64,000 nucleotides of DNA from Erwinia oleae. GTDB lineage: Bacteria; Pseudomonadota; Gammaproteobacteria; Enterobacterales; Enterobacteriaceae. Made by a program: the position numbers and the translations under genes. The notes under the pieces were generated by a model. It searched no databases, was not told where the DNA came from, and was given only the letters and a program-made list of their open reading frames with translations. Shown piece after piece: positions 48,925-57,580 of this stretch. Each line of letters begins with the position of its first letter. Position 1 is the stretch's first letter. Where the stretch lies: the NCBI RefSeq assembly GCF_000770305.1, contig NZ_JNVB01000024.1, positions 1-64,000 on the forward strand. Direction: 5' to 3'.

Positions 48925-49251
48925 ATGAAAAGATTATCGCGTTTCAGCGCGCTCACCACTCTCTTTGGCAACGGCTCTCGCTATATAGTGCAATACGTCT
49001 GGCGGAGGGTAAAAGAGTTGATTCATTCACTTTTCCACAGTGAACATCCCCAGCATAAAAAACATCGCAACTTTATTACAGTCATGCTGAGCTTATACAC
49101 ATTCCAGCAAATAGTGGCTGTAAGTAGTGTTAAAACATCGAATTTGATTTGTTACCCTACTGATTTTATTATTCTTTTCTTCATGTTGATTGGCATTTTA
49201 TCGTTCTACCGCGGGGTGTTTCGCTTTATTGACTGGTATAACGGTAACTGA
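48925..49251 (+). CDS. Orphan two-helix membrane protein, unknown function
   Basis: The 108-residue protein has a basic N-terminal third (YIVQYVWRRVKELIHSLFHS, then HPQHKKHRNF), and two hydrophobic segments (FITVMLSLYTFQQIVAVSS; FIILFFMLIGILSFYRGVF). AGGGA lies 6 bases before the ATG. Codon use is more AT-rich than in flanking genes, which suggests recent gain. No family is recognised. It ends before a terminator-like repeat AAAAGGG (49258-49264) with CCCTTTT. Confidence 0.6.
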   Translation: MKRLSRFSALTTLFGNGSRYIVQYVWRRVKELIHSLFHSEHPQHKKHRNFITVMLSLYTFQQIVAVSSVKTSNLICYPTDFIILFFMLIGILSFYRGVFRFIDWYNGN

Positions 49252-49479
49252 TATCCAAAAGGGTCAACCCGCAGGCCCTTTTACCCACAAGCACTTATTA
49301 TAGCCAGTCCGGCTCATCTTCTCTGCGCATGCAACCTGACGCTTTTGCCAGTCGGACACCCATTACGTGCTTAATCGTGGCTGAGCGCTTCTCAGGCATA
49401 TCTATTACGCTATATCACTGTATGCTGGGTGTTCTCATCTCTGATGAGCTGAGATTTTGGATTACCCTTGTAAATTATT

Positions 49480-49502
49480 TCCCGTGTAACGCGGGATTTT
49501 TT
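49480..49502 (+). terminator. Intrinsic terminator T1 of the hairpin array
   Basis: TCCCGTG (49480-49486), loop TAA, CGCGGGA (49490-49496), then six T. The RNA before it would contain the CTCATC/GATGAG hairpin (49434-49448) and could begin near 49420 behind the TATATC/TATGCT boxes. Confidence 0.7.
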
Positions 49503-49528
49503 AGAGATGAATTGAATTCCGAACATGT

Positions 49529-49587
49529 CAGATGCTCCTACCATCTGGCAAGTGAGAAGAAGCCCGCCCTGGTGGTGGGCTTTTTTT
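49529..49587 (+). terminator. Hairpin with CTCCTAC loop plus intrinsic terminator T2
   Basis: CAGATG (49529-49534) and CATCTG (49542-49547) enclose the loop CTCCTAC. Then AGCCCGCC (49561-49568) pairs with GGTGGGCT (49574-49581) and is followed by a T run to 49587. The exposed CTCCT is complementary to a ribosome-binding site, typical of base-pairing small RNAs. Confidence 0.7.
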
Positions 49588-49600
49588 CGTCTGTGGCAGG

Positions 49601-49660
49601 TATAATTGCAAAAAAACCTGAAAATACGCGGGCAGAATCGGCTTACCGCCCGTTTTTTTT
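49601..49660 (+). terminator. TATAAT box and intrinsic terminator T3
   Basis: TATAAT (49601-49606) is followed by CGGGC (49629-49633) pairing with GCCCG (49648-49652), an inner GG-CTTA-CC stem, and eight T. No good -35 box is seen, so a short transcript of ~48 bases is only possible, not shown. Confidence 0.65.
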
Positions 49661-49741
49661 CGGCGGAAAGGCAAATTCAGACTACGTCGTTTCAAATTTT
49701 TCACTCTTACATAATTCTTACACTCTGATTTTGCATGGCCG

Positions 49742-49832
49742 ACTACACTACTTCTCCTACGCGCACTGATGAATGCGCGTGAGTGTAGTGTTAAGCACAA
49801 TAATTTTGCCGGCCGTACCGGCCGGTTTTTTT
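49742..49832 (+). ncRNA. Candidate structured small RNA ending in terminator T4
   Basis: Outer stem ACTACACT (49742-49749) with AGTGTAGT (49782-49789); inner stem ACGCGCA (49759-49765) with TGCGCGT (49774-49780); the one-sided bulge between them reads ACTTCTCCT. An A/U-rich linker follows, then CCGGCCG (49809-49815) with the matching CGGCCGG arm to 49825 and seven T. The stem-linker-terminator order is that of Hfq-type small RNAs. The 5' end and promoter are not fixed. Confidence 0.5.
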
Positions 49833-49935
49833 GTGCATCGAACTCAAGTATTTAATTTTGCAGGCCGATAACATCATTACCTGAGGTCGTATTTTCAGGA
49901 TAATACTAAGAATACACACAGCACTTTTTCTGCTC

Positions 49936-49961
49936 AGCCCGCACATTGCGGGCTTTTTTTT
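49936..49961 (+). terminator. Intrinsic terminator T5 of the hairpin array
   Basis: AGCCCGCA (49936-49943), loop CAT, TGCGGGCT (49947-49954), then eight T. A possible promoter TTACCT-16-GATAAT lies upstream, giving a short transcript. Confidence 0.7.
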
Positions 49962-50095
49962 GCCTTAAGGCGCCTGATAAGCGGATGAGCGCGGCACGCG
50001 GCCAGGGCGAAATCACCCTCGAGCCTGTTGCAGGTGGTCAGAAAAAGAACGGATAATATTAGGAAAGGGTATTAGGAAAGGCAGGTTTCAGACGC

Positions 50096-50117
50096 AAAAA
50101 AACCACCTTACGGCGGT
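50096..50117 (-). terminator. Terminator of the tRNA operon
   Basis: Read on the minus strand: ACCGCC, loop GTAA, GGTGGT, then a T run of seven (plus-strand A run 50096-50102). Confidence 0.75.
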
Positions 50118-50161
50118 ATCAACATTGCTCATATTGCTTTGTTTTTATTGAGTATTCGGCG

Positions 50162-50248
50162 TGGTGCCCGGGGCGGGACTTGAACCCGCACAGCCATAAA
50201 GCCGAGGGATTTTAAATCCCTTGTGTCTACCGATTTCACCACCCGGGC
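50162..50248 (-). tRNA. leuZ: tRNA-Leu (anticodon UAA)
   Basis: 87 bases including an encoded CCA. Acceptor GCCCGGG pairs with CCCGGGC; the T-loop is GGTTCAAGTCC; the anticodon loop reads TTTAAAA with anticodon TAA; the variable arm is long, as needed for leucine tRNA. It is the third of three tRNAs in the glyW-cysT-leuZ order of E. coli. Confidence 0.96.
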
Positions 50249-50259
50249 AGGGTATAAAG

Positions 50260-50333
50260 TGGAGGCGCGTCCCGGAGTCGAACCGAGGTTGACGGATTTG
50301 CAATCCGCTGCATGGCCACTCTGCCAACGCGCC
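50260..50333 (-). tRNA. cysT: tRNA-Cys (anticodon GCA)
   Basis: 74 bases with encoded CCA. Acceptor GGCGCGT pairs with ACGCGCC; anticodon loop TTGCAAA carries GCA; T-loop GGTTCGACTCC. It is second in the tRNA operon. Confidence 0.97.
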
Positions 50334-50373
50334 GTAACTGCTTCGCTGCCAGGCAACGCCTGAGAGCCAAATC

Positions 50374-50449
<76 letters not shown>

Positions 50450-50601
50450 CTTTATCAACGAACCTGAATGAACAGAAGCTGCTGATTTACTTTATCTTCT
50501 GGCAAACTCACTGCCTTTCGATGCGTTGCATTCTACTGACCTGGTCGAACGAGTCAATAAAATAATCCTCACTTTCTGTCCGTTTGCTGCTTTTTACGGC
50601 G

Positions 50602-51150
50602 TCATCCTTCAAACAGGTCGCCGCGTGCTGCATTGAGATACTGGAACATTGACCAGAAGGTGAGCACCGCGGCGATATAGAACGCCACCACGCCAATACC
50701 GATTACCATCGTGTCATAGCGCCAGAGCAGCGCCACCAGCGACAGCATCTGCGCGGTGGTTTTCACTTTACCAATCCAGGAAACCGCCACGCTGCTGCGC
50801 TTGCCTATTTCCGCCATCCACTCCCGCAATGCAGAAATGATAATCTCGCGGGCAATCATCGTTGCCGCCGGCAGCGTGATCCACCAGGAATGAAAATACT
50901 CCGCCACCAGCACCAGCGCGATCGCCACCATCACCTTGTCAGCTACCGGGTCGAGGAAAGCGCCAAAGCGCGTCGTTTGCTTCAGGCGGCGCGCCAGATA
51001 GCCATCGAACCAGTCGGTAATAGCTGCGACAATAAAAATGAGCGCGCACGCCAGGGGAGCCCACTGAAAAGGCAGATAAAACGCCAGAACAAAGAAGGGG
51101 ATCAGCACGACACGAAACAGTGTAAGCAACGTCGGAATATTAAGATGCAT
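50602..51150 (-). CDS. pgsA: PgsA, phosphatidylglycerophosphate synthase
   Basis: The 182-residue membrane enzyme has the CDP-alcohol phosphotransferase motif [20 protein letters not shown] followed by LDPVADK, with all catalytic Asp residues. It condenses CDP-diacylglycerol with glycerol-3-phosphate, the first committed step to phosphatidylglycerol and cardiolipin. It sits between uvrC and the tRNA operon, the conserved enterobacterial order. Confidence 0.97.
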   Translation of the reverse strand: MHLNIPTLLTLFRVVLIPFFVLAFYLPFQWAPLACALIFIVAAITDWFDGYLARRLKQTTRFGAFLDPVADKVMVAIALVLVAEYFHSWWITLPAATMIAREIIISALREWMAEIGKRSSVAVSWIGKVKTTAQMLSLVALLWRYDTMVIGIGVVAFYIAAVLTFWSMFQYLNAARGDLFEG

Positions 51151-51221
51151 AGATACGCTAACTGTCTGGGCAGGGTAGAATTTGTCCTTATGTTCCTACA
51201 TTGCCCGAAGGGTTGCAATGC

Positions 51222-53054
51222 TTAGTGTTTCAGCGAATGGAAGATTTTCTCTGCCAGCGCATGGGATATTCCCGGAACGCTGGCAATTTCATCCACCGAG
51301 GCGTTCATCAACGGTTGCAGGCCGCCCATGTATTTTAGCAGCTGCTGGCGCCTTTTTGGCCCGATCCCCTCAATTGATTCCAGCGCGCTGGTGTTCTTCG
51401 CTTTCGCGCGTTTATTGCGATGCCCGGTAATTGCATGATTGTGAGAGTCGTCACGAATATGCTGAATGACATGCAGCGCTGGCGAATCAGGCGGCAGGGA
51501 GAAACCCTCACCTTCCGGTTCAAAGAACAGCGTCTCCAGTCCGGCTTTACGGTCGGTGCCTTTAGCAATGCCGAGTAAAATGGGATGTGACTTATCCCAC
51601 TCGACATTCAGTTCGGCAAATACTTTTTTCGCCTGACCGAGCTGCCCTTTTCCGCCATCAATCAGGATCACATCCGGAATTTTGCTCTCTTCCAGCGCTT
51701 TACCATAGCGGCGACGCAGCACCTGATTCATCGCCGCATAGTCATCACCCGGCGTAATACCGGTGATGTTATAGCGGCGATACTCCGCGCGCAGCGGGCC
51801 ATTACTGTCAAACACCACGCAGGAAGCAACGGTCTGCTCCCCCATCGTATGGCTGATATCAAAGCACTCCATGCGTTTGATGTTGGGCAGCTTCAGTACG
51901 CCAGCCAGCGCAGTAAGCCGCTGATGAATAGTTGATTGCTGAGAAAGCCTGCTGGTGAGCGCCGTGCTGGCGTTAGTGCGCGCGAGTTTCAGGTAGCGCG
52001 CGCGGTCGCCGCGTGGATTGCTTTGAATGGAGACGCGACGTCCGGCGAGTTCGGTCAACGAATCCGCCAGCAGCGTTTTTTCCGGCAGCGCAAAGTCCAG
52101 CAGTATATCGGATGGCAGCGTGCGAGCCTGGCTTCCCTGGAGATAAAACTGGCCGACAAAGGTTTGCACCACCTCCGACAATTCGGTATCTCCCGGCACT
52201 TTTGGGAAATAGCTGCGGCTGCCCAGCACCTTGCCCTGGCGAATAAAAAGCACATGCAGGCAGGCCATGCCCGCGTCATAGGCAACGCCAATCACGTCCA
52301 GATCGTCGCCATTGTTCGATACAAACTGCTTTTCCGTGACGCGGCGCACCGCCTGAATCTGATCGCGCAACCGCGCCGCTTCTTCAAAACGCATCTCACG
52401 ACTGGCCGCTTCCATCATTCCAACCAGTTGATTCAACACCTGATCGTCTTTGCCGGAAAGAAACAGGCGTACCCACGCCACCTGCTGCGCATACTCTTCC
52501 TCCGAGACCAGCCCGGCGACGCACGGCCCAAGGCAGCGTCCGATCTGGTATTGCAGACACGGACGCGAACGGTTGCGGTAGACGCTGTTTTCACACTGGC
52601 GGATCGGAAAAATTTTCTGCAACAGCGACAGGGTTTCACGCACGGCGTAACCGTTGGGAAACGGGCCAAAATACTCGCCCTTGGCATGTTTTGCACCACG
52701 ATGGCTGGCCAGCCGTGGATGGGTGTCGCCGCTGAGAAATATATAAGGATAGGATTTGTCGTCGCGCAGCAGTACGTTGTAGCGCGGCTGATAAAGCTTG
52801 ATGTAGTTGTGTTCAAGCAGCAGAGCTTCCGTTTCGGTATGCGTCACGGTGACATCAATCTGCCGGATACTCGCGACCAGCGCTTCGGTTTTTCGGCTGC
52901 CCGGATTGACCCGGAAATAGCTGGAAAGCCGCTTTTTGAGATCTTTTGCTTTGCCCACATAGATAACCGTGCCGCCCGCATCGTACATACGGTAGACGCC
53001 CGGCTGGCTGGTTACAGATTTCAGGAAGGATGGCGCATCAAATACATCATTCAC
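51222..53054 (-). CDS. uvrC: UvrC, excinuclease ABC subunit C
   Basis: The 610-residue protein equals E. coli UvrC in length. Domains in order: N-terminal GIY-YIG-type nuclease ([20 protein letters not shown]), a Cys cluster ([25 protein letters not shown] in part), the UVR motif that binds UvrB (~residues 204-239), an RNase-H-like second nuclease ([14 protein letters not shown]) and C-terminal helix-hairpin-helix ([20 protein letters not shown]). It makes both incisions in nucleotide excision repair. Its start overlaps the uvrY end by 8 bases. Confidence 0.97.
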   Translation of the reverse strand: MNDVFDAPSFLKSVTSQPGVYRMYDAGGTVIYVGKAKDLKKRLSSYFRVNPGSRKTEALVASIRQIDVTVTHTETEALLLEHNYIKLYQPRYNVLLRDDKSYPYIFLSGDTHPRLASHRGAKHAKGEYFGPFPNGYAVRETLSLLQKIFPIRQCENSVYRNRSRPCLQYQIGRCLGPCVAGLVSEEEYAQQVAWVRLFLSGKDDQVLNQLVGMMEAASREMRFEEAARLRDQIQAVRRVTEKQFVSNNGDDLDVIGVAYDAGMACLHVLFIRQGKVLGSRSYFPKVPGDTELSEVVQTFVGQFYLQGSQARTLPSDILLDFALPEKTLLADSLTELAGRRVSIQSNPRGDRARYLKLARTNASTALTSRLSQQSTIHQRLTALAGVLKLPNIKRMECFDISHTMGEQTVASCVVFDSNGPLRAEYRRYNITGITPGDDYAAMNQVLRRRYGKALEESKIPDVILIDGGKGQLGQAKKVFAELNVEWDKSHPILLGIAKGTDRKAGLETLFFEPEGEGFSLPPDSPALHVIQHIRDDSHNHAITGHRNKRAKAKNTSALESIEGIGPKRRQQLLKYMGGLQPLMNASVDEIASVPGISHALAEKIFHSLKH

Positions 53055-53706
53055 TACTGATTAACGACTCCGGATTGAACAGGCCGTGGCGGATGGCAAG
53101 GTGCGTTAATTCAACGTCACCGCTGATATTAAGCTTGCTGAACATACGATAGCGGTAGCTGTTGACGGTTTTTGGGCTCAGGTTGAGGTGTTCGGAAATT
53201 TCCGCCACTTTCTGGCCCCGGGTGATCATCAGCATAATCTGTAATTCACGTTCCGACAAACTCCCGAAAGGCGAATCGGTTTTCTGCGGTTCTATCTGGC
53301 TGAGCGCCATCTGCTGAGCAATATCAGAAGCGATATAGCGCTGACCGGCGTTAACGGATCGAATGGCGCTGACTACCTCCTGCGGCGCGGCGCCTTTACT
53401 GAGGTAGCCGGCAGCGCCGGCCTGCATGACGCGCGCAGGCAGGGGATTTTCGGTATGAATGGTGAGCATGATGATTTTGATGTCGGGGCGGTAGCGCACA
53501 ATTTTTCGCGTTGCTTCGAGTCCGCCGATCCCCGGCATATTCATATCCATCAGCACCACATCGACGCTGTTTGAGCGACACCACTTTACCGCATCTTCAC
53601 CGCAGCTTGCCTCTCCCGCAACGTGAAAGCCTTTAATGTCTTCCAGTATACGGCGGATCCCGGCGCGAACGAGTTCATGGTCATCAACAAGAAGAACGCT
53701 AATCAA
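53047..53706 (-). CDS. uvrY: UvrY (GacA-type) response regulator, TTG start
   Basis: The 219-residue protein has a receiver domain ([18 protein letters not shown]; phospho-acceptor Asp in [15 protein letters not shown]) and a LuxR-type HTH ([43 protein letters not shown]). With BarA it activates CsrB/CsrC small RNAs and so frees CsrA targets, affecting motility, carbon use and biofilm. TTG at 53706 matches the E. coli start and has GGAG 8 bases upstream; the longer open frame has no such site. Confidence 0.95.
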   Translation of the reverse strand: MISVLLVDDHELVRAGIRRILEDIKGFHVAGEASCGEDAVKWCRSNSVDVVLMDMNMPGIGGLEATRKIVRYRPDIKIIMLTIHTENPLPARVMQAGAAGYLSKGAAPQEVVSAIRSVNAGQRYIASDIAQQMALSQIEPQKTDSPFGSLSERELQIMLMITRGQKVAEISEHLNLSPKTVNSYRYRMFSKLNISGDVELTHLAIRHGLFNPESLISSE

Positions 53707-53937
53707 ACCGGTGTCTCCAGATGAGTAATGCCATACACATTTGGGCATTTTTCAGGTCAGAGATCTTACCTCTTTTTGCGGGTGGGTTGAACATAAAATT
53801 AGTTTGCGCGGCGGCATCGCGTCATTATCATACAGGTTACCGATTTATGTGATGATTATGTGATATACTTGTTATTAATCAACGTTATCAGCCGCATTTT
53901 GCGCTGGTGAAATGATAGTGACTGATAAGGAGTAACT

Positions 53938-54162
53938 ATGAGCAATACTGACTTTTCAACCAGTGAAGAGACAAAAACCCTGGCCGAAGAGATGGCATGT
54001 ATGAAGGCGCTGGTCACATTTATGCTGAAAGGAATGGGCCAGGCCGATGCAGGTAAGGTGATAATTAATATGGAAAAATATATTAATCAGCTCACCGATC
54101 GCCGTCAGGCCGACGTATTTACTGATACGATCGGGCAGATTAAAGAAGCCTATCGCAAATAG
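53938..54162 (+). CDS. yecF: YecF, DUF2594 protein
   Basis: The 74-residue helical protein (MSNTDFSTSEETKTLAEEMACMKALVTFML...) matches E. coli YecF, function unknown. AAGGAG lies 6 bases upstream. It keeps its E. coli position between uvrY and sdiA, which shows that the LuxI gene next to it lies in an otherwise conserved block. Confidence 0.9.
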   Translation: MSNTDFSTSEETKTLAEEMACMKALVTFMLKGMGQADAGKVIINMEKYINQLTDRRQADVFTDTIGQIKEAYRK

Positions 54163-54311
54163 TTTTCCGTGTCCGATGAGGCCCGTGGATCGCGCCTCAA
54201 CGAGCCAGAGTGATAACTTTTCAGACCGGCCGTGACAACAGGTTTACCCCTTAAGGCGCTACCCGGGTGGCGGCCGCCTGAGTATTGATTTTTACAGGCC
54301 AGACGGCGCGC

Positions 54312-54938
54312 CTAACGCGTTTTATTCCAGTTAGCAGAGACGCCCAGCGAAGGTAGCACTTCCGCCGGACTGAAACGCCGTGCACCGTGGAATTTAGCAG
54401 CCAGGTGAGGCTGCTCAACCGGAATGCTGATGGCAAACAGATTATCCTCCGACTGGATAACACCGGCAGACAACGGCGCATAAACCACGTTGTTTTCTGC
54501 AAACATCTGTTCCAGCATGGGCGTGGCGGCGCTGTACAGATATTTTACGCCGGACTGTTCTGCCAACTGCACGCTGTGCCATAAAATACTCAAAGGTAGC
54601 GTGGCATCGATATCAAGCCTGGCGGAGAAACGTGACATCTCCCAGATCGGTAACGCATGCGGAAGCGCCGGTTTTTCTCCCGCCTCCTCCAGCACCTCTC
54701 CCTCCGGCCTGTGCCACTCAATCAAACGCGCGCAGCCACAGATGCCATGCTGGGCATTCCATGCGATTATCCAGGTTACATCCGAGCGATCAAAGCGATC
54801 GTATTCCTGGCCCGGCGTACTGAGCCGCGAAGGTATCGACCATCCCTCTTCCCGCGCATACACGCTGTAACGATAGCTGCCCAGTTCAGCCAGTAAAGAG
54901 GAAGGCATATCCTTCAGCTTTGTTTGAATGATTTTCAT
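54312..54938 (-). CDS. LuxI-family acyl-homoserine lactone synthase
   Basis: The 208-residue protein has the conserved AHL-synthase residues: Arg, Tyr and Trp in YRYSVYAREEGW, the Asp pair in QEYDRFDRSD, Arg in CARLIEW and Glu/Arg in PIWEMSRFSARL. It makes an N-acyl-homoserine lactone from S-adenosylmethionine and an acyl-ACP; the chain length cannot be told by eye. ATG at 54938 has GAGAGGAA 6 bases upstream; a 29-codon upstream extension is rejected. It follows the sdiA orthologue on the same strand, with a perfect lux box ~100 bases upstream. It is most like the PhzI/ExpI group. Confidence 0.93.
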   Translation of the reverse strand: MKIIQTKLKDMPSSLLAELGSYRYSVYAREEGWSIPSRLSTPGQEYDRFDRSDVTWIIAWNAQHGICGCARLIEWHRPEGEVLEEAGEKPALPHALPIWEMSRFSARLDIDATLPLSILWHSVQLAEQSGVKYLYSAATPMLEQMFAENNVVYAPLSAGVIQSEDNLFAISIPVEQPHLAAKFHGARRFSPAEVLPSLGVSANWNKTR

Positions 54939-55037
54939 TATAATTCCTCTCCCGCATTCCTTCGTGAATGCCGCTCCTGACGGCTTGAGCAGGGGCTGCA
55001 ACCCCGGCGCAGGGTAGACAACCAATTAGCAATACGA

Positions 55038-55057
55038 AACTACTAAATTTAGTAGTT
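55038..55057. promoter_or_regulatory. Perfect 20-bp palindromic lux box
   Basis: AACTACTAAATTTAGTAGTT is identical to its own reverse complement. It lies between the end of sdiA (stop at 55068) and the AHL synthase start (54938). Length, symmetry and place fit a LuxR-type binding site controlling the synthase. Confidence 0.85.
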
Positions 55058-55067
55058 GCTGCGCTGT

Positions 55068-55790
55068 TCAGAGTAGTCCGATTGCCGCAGCATAGGTGGC
55101 TACCTGGGTTCTGTTTGTCGCATTAAATCGCTTTTGCATATTTTTTTGGTGAAAATTAACGGTATGTTCAGAGATGGAGAGGATCAACGATATTTCCACA
55201 GAGGTTTTACCTTCTGCCGTCCATTTAAGTATTTCCAGCTCACGCTGACTTAATTCCATGTCCAGAACCGCTACCGATATATCATTCACCCGCTGTAATG
55301 CTTCAAGCATCGCCACCATCAGGTGCTGTATCTTTAGCTGCTTTTCTTCTGTCAACCCACTGTTATCAAATGTTTTTTCCGAAGCGACCGATAAAATACA
55401 CAGGACACGATTTTTAGTCATGGATGAGCAGGAAAAACCCGAATGAATTCCATGTTTTTTTGCTGCTTCAAACACACCCTGCCCTTCACTAACAAGGTCA
55501 TCATTCCATAACAATATTTTCCCGGGCATCAGACAATGCCGGATTACGGGATCTTTTTCCGCAAACTTTTCTTTCTGATAAATCCGAACCCATTTTTTAG
55601 GATAATTACTGTATATGAAAATCCTCGGCCGGGTAAAAGGTATGGGATGACGAATATACAGAGCATAATATTCAAACCCCAGCATTTGGATCTGCTGTTC
55701 AATAAGATAAATTACATCAGCGCCATTTTGAGCATGATGAAAACTGAACCGCATTTCATTGCGCCAACTGAAATAATCTTCAGCAGTCAT
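55068..55790 (-). CDS. sdiA: SdiA-type LuxR-family AHL receptor
   Basis: The 240-residue protein matches E. coli SdiA along its length: ligand domain with YYALYIRHPIPFTRPRIFIYSNYP.KWVRIYQ, DPVIRHC and LLWNDDL (conserved Trp, Tyr, Asp, Pro, Trp), and a C-terminal HTH (ELEILKWTAEGKTSVEISLILSISEHTVNFHQKNMQKRFNA). It binds AHLs and regulates target promoters. In E. coli it has no partner synthase; here a LuxI gene lies just downstream. The ATG at 55790 has GAGG upstream. Confidence 0.93.
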   Translation of the reverse strand: MTAEDYFSWRNEMRFSFHHAQNGADVIYLIEQQIQMLGFEYYALYIRHPIPFTRPRIFIYSNYPKKWVRIYQKEKFAEKDPVIRHCLMPGKILLWNDDLVSEGQGVFEAAKKHGIHSGFSCSSMTKNRVLCILSVASEKTFDNSGLTEEKQLKIQHLMVAMLEALQRVNDISVAVLDMELSQRELEILKWTAEGKTSVEISLILSISEHTVNFHQKNMQKRFNATNRTQVATYAAAIGLL

Positions 55791-56881
55791 TAACGCCTCA
55801 TCGAAATGGCAGACTTTCCCTTATCCGACAGGTCAGGGCTTCTCCGCAAAACAAAATTCCACTTCCGTAACAGTTAATTACAGACGCTAAGGTGAGACGG
55901 AAAATAAAGCGGCTTCCGTCGCTTCCGGCTTCGCAAAAAAATGTATCATCAACTCAGCCCGGCGCAATGTTCGCGTTAACAGACAATTATTCCTGTGCTC
56001 CCTGTCTGTAACCACCTGCCTCTGAGCAGCTCTCTTAATGCAACAAGAATAGGATTTTTCCTGGAAATATTCAATATTTTTGACATTATTTCACACCTGA
56101 TATGGTCTAAATTTTTTGAGCCAGTTAATCAATTTTTTTCATCTAAAAAGAAATTTGGCTTAGATCAATGAGTAACCCATTAATAGCTATATCAATAAAA
56201 TCCTTTTGTCCAATTTGGCTTTATCAAATGCATTAATTTTAAGAGAGTATCACTAAATTGAGGTTAATCATTCAGAGCAGAACAGCCATTCGTGAAGGTG
56301 TTGACAGCCCGAATCCCGGCAGACCTGAGGTATTCGCCACTGTCAGCAATGTCTGCGTATCGTTGATTTTACATGTCGCCTCATCGCGCTATCAGCGCCA
56401 TTAAAGAAAAATTTTTGGTCTCAATAAAAGCGAAGCGAACGTTTTGCACTCTGTTCATAAGGCTTTTACACGCTCAATTCTTCCCCCTGGCGTTAACTGC
56501 GCGGCTTGTACAGAGCCTCCCTGGCTACGCTATATTTTTACAGATTCATGCGCTCATGATTATAACAATGGCTGGCTCTGGCACGCTGCAAATCGGGTTC
56601 CGGTTTTAAGACCGCGCATATATTTAGTATAAAATACAGTGAGGCTGCTGAACACGGTTTTCAATGTCGACACACGCAATTAAATCAAATTTTTCTCTCT
56701 GCTTTTTTTAATGCTGGCGTTTTCCGGGCTTGTTAACCTGGCGATTGCGATTTTATTCAGGACAGAGTGGCCCGCTTGCTCACCGGCGGGCGTTTTATGC
56801 TGGAAAAAACAGTTTTTTCCCTATTAGCCGCTGACTCAGGTGCCAACAGGCGGCCTGTTATTTGAAACCCTGCTGAATGCC
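55791..56881. other. 1.1-kb intergenic region without a convincing gene
   Basis: AT-rich sequence upstream of sdiA. It holds a pair of direct repeats (AATTTGGCTT at 56152-56161 and 56212-56221, exactly 60 bases apart, each followed by a similar ATCAA stretch) and a terminator-like hairpin, GCCCGC (56770-56775) with GCGGGC (56786-56791) plus TTTT. Open frames at 56373-56609 and 56444-56632 lack ribosome sites and family similarity. It may be decayed DNA or hold the sdiA control region. Confidence 0.55.
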
Positions 56882-57580
56882 TTATCGACAAATACCAAAA
56901 CCTTGCATACCAAGGTGAAAATGACCGGCATGCGCAGCGTTATAATCAGGCCCCAGCGCATTACCGTAATAGCGACAGCTTTGTTGAAATATCTGTTTGA
57001 GCCAGGGCGAGGCGGCATTTGTCGCAGCCCAGGCACCCGCGACGCTGATACGTCTGCCGTTGTTCAGTTGAAATGCCGTGACGTCCAGCGCATCGGCCGT
57101 GGCATGCTCACTCAGCCTGCCCTGCGCGCGGTGGTAAATATTACGACAGGCGTAGCTCCCCACATGATCGATACGCGCTAACGGCGAGCCCATTTCGCTT
57201 GCCGCCAACGGTTTAACCACCTGCGTGACATACATCGCTGAACTCAATGCTAACGGACAACTTGCCAGGAAACTGGTGCTCAGGCGTACTTCGCCAAAGC
57301 TGACCACCCGCACGGGCGATGAAAGCGGGCAGTTGCCGTCTACAGAGCCGGCTTCTGTAAAGCGAATAGCGCCTGCTTTCTGCGCGCGTTGCAATACCGC
57401 AATGCAGGCAGCCGGATCGCCAGAAAGCCGCTTAAGTTTGTATCGTGTAATAAATGAAGGCGCGTCGGTTACATTGAGCGGCAGGAAGGGATTCCAGGCT
57501 GCGGGCAAATAGCGTTGCAGCACCGGCGTAATGGCTACGCCAAAGAGGATCAGAACGCCAATCGTTATCAAAAATTTCAT
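56882..57580 (-). CDS. Extensin-like family protein
   Basis: The 232-residue protein has an N-terminal membrane/signal segment (MKFLITIGVLILFGVAITPV) and an extensin-like C-terminal domain (PF06904 type) with the metal-site patterns SEHATADALDVTAF and AHAGHFHLG and several Cys (CPLSSPV, SYACRNIY, SCRYYG, GICR). The fold is related to M15 D,D-peptidases, so a cell-wall role in the periplasm is possible. It stands alone, divergent from cycA. Confidence 0.85.
   Translation of the reverse strand: MKFLITIGVLILFGVAITPVLQRYLPAAWNPFLPLNVTDAPSFITRYKLKRLSGDPAACIAVLQRAQKAGAIRFTEAGSVDGNCPLSSPVRVVSFGEVRLSTSFLASCPLALSSAMYVTQVVKPLAASEMGSPLARIDHVGSYACRNIYHRAQGRLSEHATADALDVTAFQLNNGRRISVAGAWAATNAASPWLKQIFQQSCRYYGNALGPDYNAAHAGHFHLGMQGFGICR

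Larger units (their letters stand above)
49252..50161 (+). other. Gene-poor stretch rich in hairpins and terminators; candidate small-RNA cluster
   Basis: No convincing protein gene. Five intrinsic terminators on the + strand end at about 49502, 49587, 49660, 49832 and 49961 and are listed separately. Extra hairpins: CTGAG/CTCAG (49381-49395), CTCATC/GATGAG (49434-49448), CAGATG/CATCTG (49529-49547) and a long two-part stem (49742-49789). A TATAAT box lies at 49601-49606. A 12-bp direct repeat TATTAGGAAAGG occurs at 50057-50068 and 50070-50081. The tRNA operon terminator, read from the minus strand, closes the stretch. Confidence 0.6.

Noticed and set aside
49329-49769. 146-codon open frame on the plus strand
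   Set aside because: It runs through three intrinsic terminators and several hairpins, has no ribosome site and no recognisable protein features.
49528-49800. 90-codon open frame on the minus strand
   Set aside because: It is a by-product of the hairpin array; translated sequence has no family pattern and no ribosome site.
48925-50161. Prophage or insertion-sequence remnant
   Set aside because: No transposase, integrase or terminal repeats were found; the hairpins are individual terminators, not ends of an element.
50162-50248. tRNA-Leu as the attachment site of a genomic island
   Set aside because: No second copy of the tRNA 3' end, integrase or phage gene is seen in the window.
56373-56632. 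Two overlapping open frames of 62-78 codons
   Set aside because: No ribosome sites, no family resemblance and low coding character; more likely non-coding or decayed DNA.
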